Shown here: positions 44,039 to 54,469 of the stretch, one piece after another
Layout of the letters: every line of letters begins with the position of its first letter
Position numbering within the stretch: the stretch's first letter is position 1
From: Gammaproteobacteria bacterium
GTDB taxonomy: Bacteria; Pseudomonadota; Gammaproteobacteria; Thiohalomonadales; Thiohalomonadaceae
NCBI GenBank assembly: GCA_026196575.1
Contig: JAPHSX010000001.1
Span: forward strand, 1-64,000
Direction of reading: 5' to 3'
Length of the DNA stretch: 64,000 nucleotides
Program-made: the position numbers and the translations under genes
Notes under the pieces: model-generated
The model's database searches: none
What the model was told of the DNA's origin: nothing
The model's input: only the letters and a program-made list of their open reading frames with translations

Positions 44039-45208
44039 CTATACCTGATTTCCGGCAAAGGCCACAAGATTGGATGCAAGGTCCCCCAGTCGCTGCAACT
44101 GCCCCTGCCACCGCCGCGCCTCCGCCTGCCACGTCGGCAACTGCGACAGCAGCCCCAGCCAGTCGTCCTTTCGGCAAGCGGCCGCGCCGTTCCAGCAGCG
44201 GTGGGCCTCTACGATGATGGCGGCGAGCGGCGGTGGCATTGCGGCGGTGTAGCGTGCCAGAAATGCCTCCAACTTCACCAGATGTGCCGCCTCCTGCTGT
44301 GGATAGATCTGCCAGAGCAGTGGTCGGGCCACCATCTGGCCGCGCACGAAGGAGTCCTCGCCGCGCACGAAGTTGAGGTCGCAGGCAGCCAGCAGGCGGT
44401 CGTACTGCCGCTGCGTCATAAAGGGGAGCGCCGTCACCGTCAGCCCACCCCGGCAACAACTGCCGCCGGGCGGCAGCGGCTCGCCCAGCCACGCATCGAT
44501 CGCCGGTGAAATGCGACCCTGTGGCACCAGCAGATGGACGCCACCGGGTGCCTCGGAGAGGGCCCCCAGCAGCTCGCCGGCAGCACGGTTCTCATAGGCA
44601 AAGAGGCTGATCGCAAGGCGGGTGGCGGGCAGCGGCCCGGTAACCTCAAGCTCTTGTAACAGCCGGTGCAGCAACGTGGCGGGAGGGGGCTCGGCCTGCC
44701 GCGGGTGCAACGGCTCCGGCTCCCACAATAGGCCACCGGTGCCCTCGCTAAAGCCGGGAAAAAAGAAGAACTTGCGCAGGCCCAGGCGCGGCGATGGCGC
44801 CCGATGACAGCGCACCACCCACTCCTCCGCGCTCAGGTACTCCAGATTGATCCACAACGGTCGTGTTGCCTGCATCAGCGCCAGATAGGCGGCGGGCAAC
44901 TCACAGGCGAACGCCTCGATCACCACCTCGCCGATATCGGTGGGGTCAAGGGGGGGCAGCGCCGCCGCCCAGTGGCGGATATGCACCCCCTCGCACTCCT
45001 GCCGTGCCCGCGTCGTGTCAACCGCCGGTTGCAGCGCCTGCAGAGACGCCAGCTCATCCAGCCATAGCGTCACCTCACGCCCATGCTGGCGATGCAGCTG
45101 CCGCGCCAGACGCCAACAGACGCCAATGTCGCCATAATTGTCCACCACCCGGCAGAAGAGATGCCAGGTGCGTGGCGCTGGTGACCCATCGGCTACCGCT
45201 GTCCCCAT
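44039..45208 (-). CDS. earP: EF-P arginine rhamnosyltransferase
   Basis: 389 residues. Inverting glycosyltransferase that puts rhamnose from dTDP-L-rhamnose on Arg32 of EF-P. N-terminal Rossmann half with VVDNYGDIGVCWRLARQL (the catalytic aspartates), C-terminal donor site RGEDSFVRGQMVARPLLW. The dTDP-rhamnose genes (rmlABCD) are not in this window. Followed by efp. Confidence 0.95.
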   Translation of the reverse strand: MGTAVADGSPAPRTWHLFCRVVDNYGDIGVCWRLARQLHRQHGREVTLWLDELASLQALQPAVDTTRARQECEGVHIRHWAAALPPLDPTDIGEVVIEAFACELPAAYLALMQATRPLWINLEYLSAEEWVVRCHRAPSPRLGLRKFFFFPGFSEGTGGLLWEPEPLHPRQAEPPPATLLHRLLQELEVTGPLPATRLAISLFAYENRAAGELLGALSEAPGGVHLLVPQGRISPAIDAWLGEPLPPGGSCCRGGLTVTALPFMTQRQYDRLLAACDLNFVRGEDSFVRGQMVARPLLWQIYPQQEAAHLVKLEAFLARYTAAMPPPLAAIIVEAHRCWNGAAACRKDDWLGLLSQLPTWQAEARRWQGQLQRLGDLASNLVAFAGNQV

Positions 45209-45214
45209 CTGTTT

Positions 45215-45961
45215 TTACGGCCGGGTGAAATAGAGCACCGAGCAGCCGCGTTCGGTCTCCACATAGTGGTGTTGCAGCCAGGGAAATTGTGCCAGCCAGC
45301 GCCGCACGATCTCCTGCTCATCGGCACGGGCTGCGTCATCGAGGAAGATGGTGCAGTTGTCGGCCAGGCGGTCGATAAGCAGCGGCAGGGCGGGGTAGCG
45401 TGAGTGTCTTTGAATAAAGCCGGGGGGGCCGTCGATCACCAGCATCTCGATGCCCTGCGCGGGGAGTTCGGCAATGTCATACCACTGATAGCTGGTGCCG
45501 TGAAGCAGATAGTCGCGTAGCGGCGCGTCGAGCACCTGCGCCTGGTCCAGGCCGTAACGCGCCAGCTGGGCACGGCTCTTTGCCGCGTAGTCGGCGCCGT
45601 TCTCCAGGCTGTAGAGGCGGCCTGCGCCGTTCAGCTCACAGCTGCGCGCCAGCATCAGGGTGGTGAGCCCGCTGCTGCACTCGACGATGGTGGCGGGGCG
45701 CTGCTCCAGGCAGTGCTCGACGATGAGCTTGAGAAAGTCGGGACTGGCCGACCAGTCGCGGGTATAGGGTATGCCCTGGCGCAGATTGAGGCGGTCGCGC
45801 AGGTAGTGGTAGGACTCGCACTGGTTGAACAGGCCGCGTGCCTCGCGCCGCACCGTCTGTTGCAGTTGCTCCTGCGTGAGCTGCAGCCGCCGCTCCAGCC
45901 GGAATGAGCGGTAGAGCAGCACCGCCAGCAGCAGAATGATGAGCAGCAGGGAGATCGTCAT
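45215..45961 (-). CDS. membrane-anchored class I SAM methyltransferase-like protein
   Basis: 248 residues. One N-terminal helix (ISLLLIILLLAVLLY), a short coiled coil (LERRLQLTQEQLQQTV), then a Rossmann domain with TIVECSSGLTTLMLAR as the SAM-binding loop, LYSLENGADYA (acidic end of strand 2) and MLVIDGPPGF. Resembles small O-methyltransferases of the MTF-24/macrocin type, substrate unknown. Ends 6 bp before earP in the same direction, so it may be co-transcribed. Confidence 0.7.
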   Translation of the reverse strand: MTISLLLIILLLAVLLYRSFRLERRLQLTQEQLQQTVRREARGLFNQCESYHYLRDRLNLRQGIPYTRDWSASPDFLKLIVEHCLEQRPATIVECSSGLTTLMLARSCELNGAGRLYSLENGADYAAKSRAQLARYGLDQAQVLDAPLRDYLLHGTSYQWYDIAELPAQGIEMLVIDGPPGFIQRHSRYPALPLLIDRLADNCTIFLDDAARADEQEIVRRWLAQFPWLQHHYVETERGCSVLYFTRP

Positions 45962-46072
45962 CGGCACCACGCCTTGGTCAGCTTTTATCAGGGGCGGCTA
46001 TTGTAGCGTGGTGTCGCGCAATGTGCAGGGGGACGCCCCGCGGCACAGGCCAGTGGGGTGGCCGGAATGGTC

Positions 46073-46321
46073 TCAGGGATTCTCTGGATCGCAGCTGCCG
46101 AGGCGCAACCAGGCACCGCGCTCGCAGCGCAGCAGCTCATCCCCGCTGCAGATCAGGGCGCCATCCTCAAAGGCGACCGCGTTGAAGTGGCAGGTGGCGG
46201 CGATGAGGACCTCCTGATCGCTGCCGTCCTGCTCATCGGCGGCGCTCTCGTCGAGGATCGGGGAGTTGCGCCGCTCCGGGTCGGGCGCCCCCACCTGCGT
46301 TGCATGAATCCGCTCTGACAT
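46073..46321 (-). CDS. small acidic hypothetical protein
   Basis: 82 residues, strongly acidic, three cysteines (ATCHFNAV, LICSGDEL, LRCERG, with a fourth in GSCDPENP). GGGGAGAG precedes the ATG. No family recognised; the cysteine spacing could hold a metal. Divergent from the pot operon. Confidence 0.5.
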   Translation of the reverse strand: MSERIHATQVGAPDPERRNSPILDESAADEQDGSDQEVLIAATCHFNAVAFEDGALICSGDELLRCERGAWLRLGSCDPENP

Positions 46322-46565
46322 ACTGCTCTCCCCCTGGTTAACGACATGGACATCCTCAGGCTATATGGCGTGCCGACACAACGCAAGGTGACTGTTCCGG
46401 TTTTACACCGGGGCGCGGGGCAGGGGTTGCCAGCAGCGCGCCAGAGACCCCGCGTCACCCCTCTCTTTTCTATTGACCACCAGCCCGCATGGATGAAAAA
46501 TGTGCGCACTTTGCAGGTGAATACCCGATCCGGTTTTTGCACACGCTGCTGGAGATGCACTCAAG

Positions 46566-47651
46566 TTGTTGGAAATCAAAGACGTTTCACGCCGTTTTGA
46601 CAGCTTCGTGGCCCTCGACCGGGTCAATCTGACGATTGCGGCGGGCGAGTTCTTCACCCTGCTGGGACCGTCGGGCTGCGGCAAGACCACGCTGCTGCGC
46701 ATGATCGCCGGCTTCGATCAGCCCGATGATGGCGACATTCTGCTCGACGGCAGGAGCCTTATCGCCACGCCGCCGGAACAGCGCCCGCTCCACACCATCT
46801 TCCAGAACTACGCCCTCTTCCCGCACATGACGGTGGCGGAGAACATCGCCTTTCCGCTGCGCATGGCCGGTTGCGCCAGGGAGGAGATCGCCGGGCGCGT
46901 GGCGCGCGCGCTGGAGGATGTGCGCCTCCCCGACAAGGGGCGCCACTATCCCGATGCCCTCTCCGGCGGGCAGAAACAGCGCATCGCCATTGCCCGTGCC
47001 CTGGTCAACCGGCCGCGCCTGCTGCTGCTGGACGAGCCGCTCTCGGCTCTCGATGCCAAGCTGCGCGAGCAGATGCAGCTGGAGCTTATCACCCTGCAGA
47101 AGGAGGTGGGCATCACCTTCATCTACGTCACCCACGATCAGGGCGAGGCGCTGGCGCTGTCACACCGCATCGCGGTGATGAACGGCGGCCATATCGTCCA
47201 GGTCGATGAGCCGTCGCGCCTCTACGGCTTTCCCAACAGCCGCTTTGTGGCCGACTTCATCGGTCACTGCAACCTGCTGGGCGGGGTGGTAACAGCGGTG
47301 CAGACGGGAGATGCCACGGTGGAGCTCGATGGCCTGGGCACGGTACAGACCGTGATCCAGCCCGCTGCCGGGGTGGCCGTGGGCCGCCGCTGCACCCTCA
47401 CCCTGCGCCCCGAAAAGACCCACATCTCCACCACCCTGACGCCGGGGGAGGAGGCGGCCCACTTTCGCGGCGTGGTGCACGACATGCTCTACCTGGGCGA
47501 TGTCACGGTCTACAAGGTGGAGCTGGCCAACGGCATGATCGTCGAGGCGCTGCTCGCCAACTCCGCCCCCGGACGTGCCCGTTTTTTTGAGGTAGGCGAT
47601 GCGGTGGAGGTGGCATGGCGCCTGGACGCCGGCCATCTGGTGATGGAGTGA
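46566..47651 (+). CDS. potA: spermidine/putrescine ABC transporter ATP-binding protein
   Basis: 361 residues. Walker A LGPSGCGKTT, Q-loop TIFQNYALFPHM, signature LSGGQKQRIAIARAL, Walker B LLLLDEPLSALD, then C-terminal TOBE domain. No in-frame ATG exists near the start: translation must use TTG (46566 or 46569) behind GGAG at 46551-46554. First gene of potA-B-C-D; its stop overlaps potB. Confidence 0.92.
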   Translation: MLEIKDVSRRFDSFVALDRVNLTIAAGEFFTLLGPSGCGKTTLLRMIAGFDQPDDGDILLDGRSLIATPPEQRPLHTIFQNYALFPHMTVAENIAFPLRMAGCAREEIAGRVARALEDVRLPDKGRHYPDALSGGQKQRIAIARALVNRPRLLLLDEPLSALDAKLREQMQLELITLQKEVGITFIYVTHDQGEALALSHRIAVMNGGHIVQVDEPSRLYGFPNSRFVADFIGHCNLLGGVVTAVQTGDATVELDGLGTVQTVIQPAAGVAVGRRCTLTLRPEKTHISTTLTPGEEAAHFRGVVHDMLYLGDVTVYKVELANGMIVEALLANSAPGRARFFEVGDAVEVAWRLDAGHLVME

Positions 47652-48541
47652 TGCGCCGCAAAACCTGGCGGCGGCAGCTGCTCACCCTGCCCCCCACGGG
47701 CTACCTGCTGCTCTTCTTTGCGGTGCCCTCGATCATCATGCTCTTTGCCTCCTTTCGCTACGCCGGCGAGTATGGCGGCCTGGCGCCGTGGTACTACTAC
47801 GAGGCGGGAGAGTTCAGCCTCGACCTGACGCTGGAGAACTGGCAGCGGCTTTTCGAGAGCGAGATCTATCTGCTGCTCTTTCTCAAATCGATCGGCTACG
47901 CCCTGCTCACCTCGCTGCTCTGCATCCTGCTCGGCTACCCGCTGGCGCTGATGATTGCACGCCGCCCCAAGCGGCAGCGCGACCTGTTGCTGCTGCTGGT
48001 GATCCTCCCCTTCTGGAGCAACTTTCTGGTGCGCATCTACGCCTGGATGATCATCTTCAGCCCCGCCGGCGCGCTGACCCAGATGGTTAACGGCCTGCTT
48101 GGCCTCTTTGGCCTGGGGCCGGTGACCCTGATGTACAGCACCACCGCGGTGATCGTCACCCTGGTCTATGTCCACCTCCCCTTCATGGTGCTGCCGCTCT
48201 ACGCCAATCTGGAGAAGCAGAGCCCGGCGCTGCTCGACGCGGCACAGGACCTCGGCGCCAACAGCTGGCGCCGTTTCTGGCATGTCACCTGGCCGCTCTC
48301 ACTGCCGGGGATCTATGCCGGTTCCATTCTGGTCTTCATCCCGGTGCTGGGGATGTTCGCCATCCCCGACCTGCTCGGCGGCACCGATAGCATCATGATC
48401 GCCAACGTCATCAAGCAGCAGTTCGTCGAGTCGCGTGACTGGCCCTTTGGCAGCGTGCTATCGATGGTAATGACGGTAGCGGCGGTGCTGGTGGTGCTGC
48501 TCGGCGCCCGCCTCGCCCGGCAGGGGGTGGCCCGTGGCTAG
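47651..48541 (+). CDS. potB: spermidine/putrescine ABC transporter permease 1
   Basis: 296 residues, six helices; N-terminal RRQLLTLPPTGYLLLFFAVP, EAA loop EKQSPALLDAAQDLGANSWR. ATG overlaps the potA stop by one base; the end overlaps potC by 8 bp. Confidence 0.92.
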   Translation: MRRKTWRRQLLTLPPTGYLLLFFAVPSIIMLFASFRYAGEYGGLAPWYYYEAGEFSLDLTLENWQRLFESEIYLLLFLKSIGYALLTSLLCILLGYPLALMIARRPKRQRDLLLLLVILPFWSNFLVRIYAWMIIFSPAGALTQMVNGLLGLFGLGPVTLMYSTTAVIVTLVYVHLPFMVLPLYANLEKQSPALLDAAQDLGANSWRRFWHVTWPLSLPGIYAGSILVFIPVLGMFAIPDLLGGTDSIMIANVIKQQFVESRDWPFGSVLSMVMTVAAVLVVLLGARLARQGVARG

Positions 48542-49319
48542 CCCCTCTACCCGTGGGTCGCTGGCACTCACACTCAGCGCCTATGCGGTCTACGCCTTTC
48601 TCTATCTGCCGCTGCTCATCGTGGTGGCCTACTCCTTTAACGACTCCCGCCTCAATGCCGAGTGGGTCGGCTTTACCTTCGACTGGTATCACAAGCTGCT
48701 GCACAACCAGGAGATGCTGAAGGCGGCGGGCAACTCGCTCATCATCGCCACCGTCAGCGCCGCCATAGCCACCGTGCTCGGCACCCTGGCCGGCATGGCG
48801 CTGCACCAGTTCCGCCTGCGGCTGCTGCCGGGGCTGGTGCTGGCGCCCATCGCCATGCCCGATATTTTGATGGGGGTGAGCCTGCTGCTCTTTTTCATGC
48901 TCCTCAACATGAGCCTGGGGCTGCTCTCCATTATTCTCGCGCACATCACCTTTTGTATCGGCTTCGTCGCCCTCTCGGTACAGGCACGCATCTCGGGGAT
49001 CGACAAGAGCCTGACCGAGGCGGCCCGCGACCTGGGGGCGACGCCGTGGGTCTGCTTTCGCCGCATCACCCTGCCGCTGCTGGCGCCGGGGATCCTGGCC
49101 GGGGCGCTGATGGCCTTTACCCTCTCCATCGACGACTTTGTCATCACCTTCTTTGTCGCCGGGGTCGGCAGCTCCACCCTGCCGCTGCAGATCTACTCGA
49201 TGGTGAAGATCGCGGTAACCCCCGAGGTGAATGCCATCTCCACCCTGTTGATGGTGTTGACGCTGGCATTGATTATGCTGGTATCGAGGTTATCCCCCGC
49301 TGCGCTGCGGGGTAGTTAA
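48534..49319 (+). CDS. potC: spermidine/putrescine ABC transporter permease 2
   Basis: 261 residues, GTG start inside potB. Typical AYAVYAFLYLPLLIVVAYSF start, EAA loop DKSLTEAARDLGATPWVCFR, and SIDDFVITFFVAG. Pairs with PotB to form the membrane channel. Confidence 0.92.
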   Translation: MASPSTRGSLALTLSAYAVYAFLYLPLLIVVAYSFNDSRLNAEWVGFTFDWYHKLLHNQEMLKAAGNSLIIATVSAAIATVLGTLAGMALHQFRLRLLPGLVLAPIAMPDILMGVSLLLFFMLLNMSLGLLSIILAHITFCIGFVALSVQARISGIDKSLTEAARDLGATPWVCFRRITLPLLAPGILAGALMAFTLSIDDFVITFFVAGVGSSTLPLQIYSMVKIAVTPEVNAISTLLMVLTLALIMLVSRLSPAALRGS

Positions 49320-49368
49320 GGCAGGCTGTTTCACTAACCAAAATGTTTTTTACCCGAGGACTGGTTTC

Positions 49369-50433
49369 ATGAAAAAACTCCTGGCATCACTGGTATTGAT
49401 GGGCACGACGCAACTGGCCGCGGCGCAGGGCACCTCGCTCTACCTCTTTAACTGGAACGACTACATCGCGGAGGAGGCGGTCGCGGCCTTCGAGCAGTCG
49501 TGCCACTGTCAGCTGGTGCAGGACTACTACTCCAGCACCGAGGAGATGATGGCCAAGCTGCAGGCCGGCGCCAGTGGTTACGATGTGGTGGTGCCCAGCC
49601 AGAACGCGGTGCAGGCGCTGGTCAAGCAGGGGGCGCTCGCCCCGCTCGACAAGGGGGCACTGCCCAACCTCAAGAACATCGACCCCGCCTTCCTGGATCG
49701 CGGCTACGACCCCGGCAACGGCTACTCCGTCCCCTACGCCTTCACCACCACCCTCATCGGTTACAACGAGAGCGAGCTTGGCAAACTCGGGATCGACGCC
49801 GCCGACTGGTCGGTGATCTTCGACCCCATGGTACTGGAGAAGATCAAGGGCAAGGTGACGGTGATGGATGATGCGCAGGAGCTGTTCGGCGCCGCCCTCA
49901 AGTACCTCGGCTACTCGGTCAATGACCACGACGAGAAGCACCTGCGCGAGGCGCAACAGGTGATCCGCACCGCCAAGCCCTACTGGGCCGCCTTCAACTC
50001 CTCCAGCTACATCAAGGAGCTGACCGTCGGCAACATCTGGGTGGCCCACGGCTACTCCAGCGACATGGTGCAGGCGCAGGCCGATGCCGCGGCCGCCGGG
50101 CGCCACTTCACCATCAACTTCGCCCTGCCCCGGCAAGGCGCGGTGCTGGCGCTGGACAATCTGGTCATTCCCAAGTCGGCCAAGAACAAGGCGCTGGCCC
50201 ACCAGTTCCTTAACTTCATGATGGACGGCAAACACGCCGCCGGGGTCACCAACGAGGTGGGCGCCGGCAACCCCAATGCCGCCGCCACCGCCTTCATTAG
50301 CGAGGAGATCAAGGCGCAGACCGCGATCTTCCCCGACCCGGCCACCCTCGCCCTGCTCGAACCGCTGGAGGAGAGCTCGCCCAAGGTGCGCCGCCTGCTC
50401 AACAAACTGTGGACCGAGATCAAGATCCGGTAA
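49369..50433 (+). CDS. potD: polyamine-binding periplasmic protein
   Basis: 354 residues; signal peptide MKKLLASLVLMGTTQLAAA, then the PotD/PotF fold: LYLFNWNDYIAEEAVAAFEQ, YYSSTEEMMAKLQAGASGYD, VPYAFTTTLIGYNE. Captures putrescine or spermidine for PotABC. Last gene of the operon; a hairpin follows at 50509-50525. Confidence 0.92.
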   Translation: MKKLLASLVLMGTTQLAAAQGTSLYLFNWNDYIAEEAVAAFEQSCHCQLVQDYYSSTEEMMAKLQAGASGYDVVVPSQNAVQALVKQGALAPLDKGALPNLKNIDPAFLDRGYDPGNGYSVPYAFTTTLIGYNESELGKLGIDAADWSVIFDPMVLEKIKGKVTVMDDAQELFGAALKYLGYSVNDHDEKHLREAQQVIRTAKPYWAAFNSSSYIKELTVGNIWVAHGYSSDMVQAQADAAAAGRHFTINFALPRQGAVLALDNLVIPKSAKNKALAHQFLNFMMDGKHAAGVTNEVGAGNPNAAATAFISEEIKAQTAIFPDPATLALLEPLEESSPKVRRLLNKLWTEIKIR

Positions 50434-50508
50434 CGCTCCAGGCCAACTCCCAGGCAGCTCCGATCCGGTTGCGCGACCGGGCAGGCAAAGAGCATTGATA
50501 AACGCGGC

Positions 50509-50525
50509 GGCGGCAAAAAGCCGCC
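50509..50525 (+). terminator. terminator-like hairpin after potABCD
   Basis: GGCGGC-AAAAA-GCCGCC stem-loop, followed by CCGTTTGTT. It lies 76 bp after the potD stop and 114 bp before glgP, separating the two units. Confidence 0.5.
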
Positions 50526-50639
50526 CCGTTTGTTCGCTCGCCCCGCCACGATCCACCCACTCCGGCAAGCTGCTAAACTAAATCCCTGTCGCCACGCCCT
50601 GGCAATACGCCACACCGGCCATCCTCGGGGAAAAATCGC

Positions 50640-53147
50640 ATGAAAGAGCATCCAGTAACTGTCGTTGCCCCACACCCGGAGTTGATCAACCTGCCACCGC
50701 TGGCGATGGATCAGGAGGCGATCGCCAAGGGGTTTCGACACTACTTTAATCACACCCTCGGTCGCGACGAGACCCACTGCACCAACCACTACCTGTATGA
50801 GGCGCTGGCCTATACGGTGCGCGACCGCCTGATGGAACGCTGGAAAAACACGCGCCTCAGCTACGAGCACAGCGACGCCCGTCGCACCTGCTACCTCTCC
50901 CTGGAGTTTCTGATGGGGCGCGCCCTGGGCAATGCCATGCTCAATCTCGGCATTGACGATGTGGTGCACCGGATGCTGTTTGATTTCGGCATCAGGCTTG
51001 AGGACATGGCGGCGAGCGAGCAGGATGCCGGCCTGGGCAATGGAGGACTGGGGCGCCTGGCCGCCTGTTTTCTCGACAGCTGCGCCACCCTGCAGCTGCC
51101 TGTGATCGGTTACGGGCTGCGCTACGACTACGGCATGTTCCGCCAGAAGATTGAAAACGGCTTTCAGGTGGAGGAGCCGGATCACTGGCTGCGCGACGGC
51201 AATCCGTGGGAGCTGGAGCGCCCCGAGTTCCGCCAGCGGGTGCAATTTGGCGGTTACACCGAACACTTTCGCGACCCCGCCGGGAGGCACCACGCCCGCT
51301 GGGTCGGCAGCCACGATGTGCTGGCGGTGCCCTACGATATCCCCGTACCCGGTTACCGCAACGACACGGTCAACAGCCTGCGGCTGTGGAAGGCGACCGC
51401 CACCGACGAGTTCGACCTGGAGGAGTTTAACGCCGGCGACTATGCGGAGGCGGTGGCGGCAAAGAACAATGCCGAGCACATCACCATGGTGCTCTACCCC
51501 AACGATGCCAGTGAAAACGGCAAGGAGCTGCGGCTGCGCCAGCAGTACTTCCTCGCCTCGGCCAGCCTGCAGGATGTGCTGCGCCGCTGGAACCGCCTAA
51601 AGGGTAACGACCTGACCACCTTTGCCGACAAGAACTGTTTTCAGCTGAATGACACCCACCCCAGCATCGCGGTGGCCGAGCTGATGCGGCTGTTGATCGA
51701 CGACCACCGTCTGGGCTGGAACGAGGCGTGGCAGATCGTCAGCCACACCATGGCCTACACCAACCACACCCTGTTGCCCGAGGCGCTGGAGAAGTGGCCG
51801 GTGCGGCTGTTCGAGCGCCTGCTGCCCCGGCCGCTGGAGATTATTTACGAAATCAATGCCCGCTTCCTGTCACAGGTGGCGCAGCACTGGCCCGGTGATA
51901 CCGGGCGGCTGCGCCGCATGTCGATTATCGAGGAGGGGGCGACGCCGATGGTACGCATGGCCTATCTGGCCATCGTCGGCAGCTACTCGGTTAACGGCGT
52001 CGCCGAGCTGCACTCCCGTCTGCTGGTCGAGGGGCTGTTCAAGGATTTTTATGAGCTGTGGCCGCACAAGTTCAACAACAAGACCAATGGCGTGACCCAG
52101 CGGCGCTGGCTGGCGCTGTGCAACCCTGCGCAGGGCGCGCTGATGAGCAGCAGGATTGGAGAGGGCTGGATCACCGACCTGGCGCAGCTGCAACAGCTGC
52201 TCCCCTATGCGGACGACCCCGTCTTTCAGCAACAGTGGCGCGAGGTGAAACGCGCCAACAAGGAGCGGCTGGCGGCAATGGTGGAAAAGAGCACCGGAGT
52301 TAAATTCGACACCGATGCGCTGTTCGATGTGCAGGTCAAACGCATCCATGAGTACAAACGCCAGCTGCTCAATGTGCTGCATGTGATCCACCTCTACAAC
52401 CGCATCAAGCACACTGAGGCGCCACCAGCGGGCAAGCGCTGCGTATTGATCGGCGGCAAGGCGGCGCCCGGTTATGCCATGGCCAAACTTATTATCAAAC
52501 TGGTAAACAACGTGGCGCAGGTGGTGAACAGCGACCCGCAGGTGGGCGAGCGGCTGAAGCTGGTATTTTTGCCCGACTACCGGGTCTCGGCGATGGAGCT
52601 CATCGCCCCGGCGGCCGACCTGTCGGAGCAGATCTCCACCGCCGGCAAGGAGGCCTCTGGCACCGGCAACATGAAGTTCATGATGAACGGCTCGGTGACC
52701 CTCGGCACCCTCGATGGGGCGAATATCGAGATCCTGGAGGAGGTTGGCGCGGAAAACTTTTTCCTCTTCGGCCTGGACGCGCAGCAGGTGAGCGAAGCGC
52801 GCCAGCACTACCGCCCACACGAGATCATCGCCGCCGACGAGGGACTGCGCGCGGTGATGCAGCTGCTGGAGTGCGGCCATTTCAACCAGTTCGAGCCGGG
52901 GCTGTTCGACCCCATTATTCACGCCATCACCAGTACGGATGACCCCTGGCTGACGGCAGCCGATTTTCGCGGTTTTGTCGAGGCGCAGCAGCAGGTGGAA
53001 GAGGCCTATGCCGATACGGCACGCTGGACGCGAATGAGCATTATGAATGCGGCCTGCAGTGGTAAATTCTCCACGGATCGCACCATGCACAACTACAACG
53101 ACGAGATCTGGAAACTGAGCGCAATTGCGCCTGCGCCGAGCCAATGA
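50640..53147 (+). CDS. glgP: glycogen/maltodextrin phosphorylase
   Basis: 835 residues, as in the family. Releases glucose-1-phosphate from alpha-1,4-glucans. Motifs: SLEFLMGRALGNAMLNLG, NGGLGRLAACFLDS, PLP-binding EASGTGNMKFMMNG. No glgB/A/C genes adjoin it in this window. Its stop overlaps a potential upstream start of the next gene. Confidence 0.96.
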   Translation: MKEHPVTVVAPHPELINLPPLAMDQEAIAKGFRHYFNHTLGRDETHCTNHYLYEALAYTVRDRLMERWKNTRLSYEHSDARRTCYLSLEFLMGRALGNAMLNLGIDDVVHRMLFDFGIRLEDMAASEQDAGLGNGGLGRLAACFLDSCATLQLPVIGYGLRYDYGMFRQKIENGFQVEEPDHWLRDGNPWELERPEFRQRVQFGGYTEHFRDPAGRHHARWVGSHDVLAVPYDIPVPGYRNDTVNSLRLWKATATDEFDLEEFNAGDYAEAVAAKNNAEHITMVLYPNDASENGKELRLRQQYFLASASLQDVLRRWNRLKGNDLTTFADKNCFQLNDTHPSIAVAELMRLLIDDHRLGWNEAWQIVSHTMAYTNHTLLPEALEKWPVRLFERLLPRPLEIIYEINARFLSQVAQHWPGDTGRLRRMSIIEEGATPMVRMAYLAIVGSYSVNGVAELHSRLLVEGLFKDFYELWPHKFNNKTNGVTQRRWLALCNPAQGALMSSRIGEGWITDLAQLQQLLPYADDPVFQQQWREVKRANKERLAAMVEKSTGVKFDTDALFDVQVKRIHEYKRQLLNVLHVIHLYNRIKHTEAPPAGKRCVLIGGKAAPGYAMAKLIIKLVNNVAQVVNSDPQVGERLKLVFLPDYRVSAMELIAPAADLSEQISTAGKEASGTGNMKFMMNGSVTLGTLDGANIEILEEVGAENFFLFGLDAQQVSEARQHYRPHEIIAADEGLRAVMQLLECGHFNQFEPGLFDPIIHAITSTDDPWLTAADFRGFVEAQQQVEEAYADTARWTRMSIMNAACSGKFSTDRTMHNYNDEIWKLSAIAPAPSQ

Positions 53148-53158
53148 CAGGAAACAAC

Positions 53159-53551
53159 ATGAGCAACTTCGAAGAACGAGTGAAAGGCGCAAAGGCCCTG
53201 TTTGAAAAGGGCGAGAGCGAGGCGGCAAGACTTGACCTGTTGAAACTGCTGCAGGAGCAGCCACACCACCCGACCGTACTGCTGATGCTGGGCGGCGCCT
53301 ATTTTCACGAGCAGAAATACGCCGAGGCGCAGCTGGTCTACGAGCGGCTGCTGCGCATTGAGCCGGGGTCAGGGCTGCTCTCCATCGCCCTCTTTAACAC
53401 CCTGTGGCAACAGGGCAAACAGGCAGAGGCGGCGGCGGAGATCCACCGCTTTATCACCACGGCCGATCCGGTGACGGAGCGCGAGACCCTCAAGCAATAT
53501 GCATCGCTCAGTCAGGCCATCGCTGCGGGTGCCACCGATCTCGATGCCTAA
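53159..53551 (+). CDS. small TPR-repeat protein
   Basis: 130 residues from MSNFEERVKGAKALFE, with AGGA 6 bp upstream; an ATG at 53144 overlapping the glgP stop is less likely. About three TPR helix pairs: LLKLLQEQPHHPTVLLMLG, EAQLVYERLLRIEPGSGLLS, NTLWQQGKQAEAAAEIHRF. A protein-protein interaction scaffold, probably co-expressed with glgP. Confidence 0.75.
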   Translation: MSNFEERVKGAKALFEKGESEAARLDLLKLLQEQPHHPTVLLMLGGAYFHEQKYAEAQLVYERLLRIEPGSGLLSIALFNTLWQQGKQAEAAAEIHRFITTADPVTERETLKQYASLSQAIAAGATDLDA

Positions 53552-53756
53552 GCGACCCCCGTCGTCCTTGGTTGAAAACGACACCCCTCCGGGTTAGGGA
53601 TGAGGGGGTAATATCGAGCAGAAAAGTCTGTTTCAGATTATCTCCGACACCTAATACCGGGCAATTGATATCGTTCCAACGCTCCCGTGGAGTGAGCAGA
53701 ATCCCGCGCTAACACGTTATAATCGCCTCGAATCCACCCTGCCGTTAAGGAACACC

Positions 53757-54455
<699 letters not shown>

Positions 54456-54469
54456 AGCGAGTAACAACC

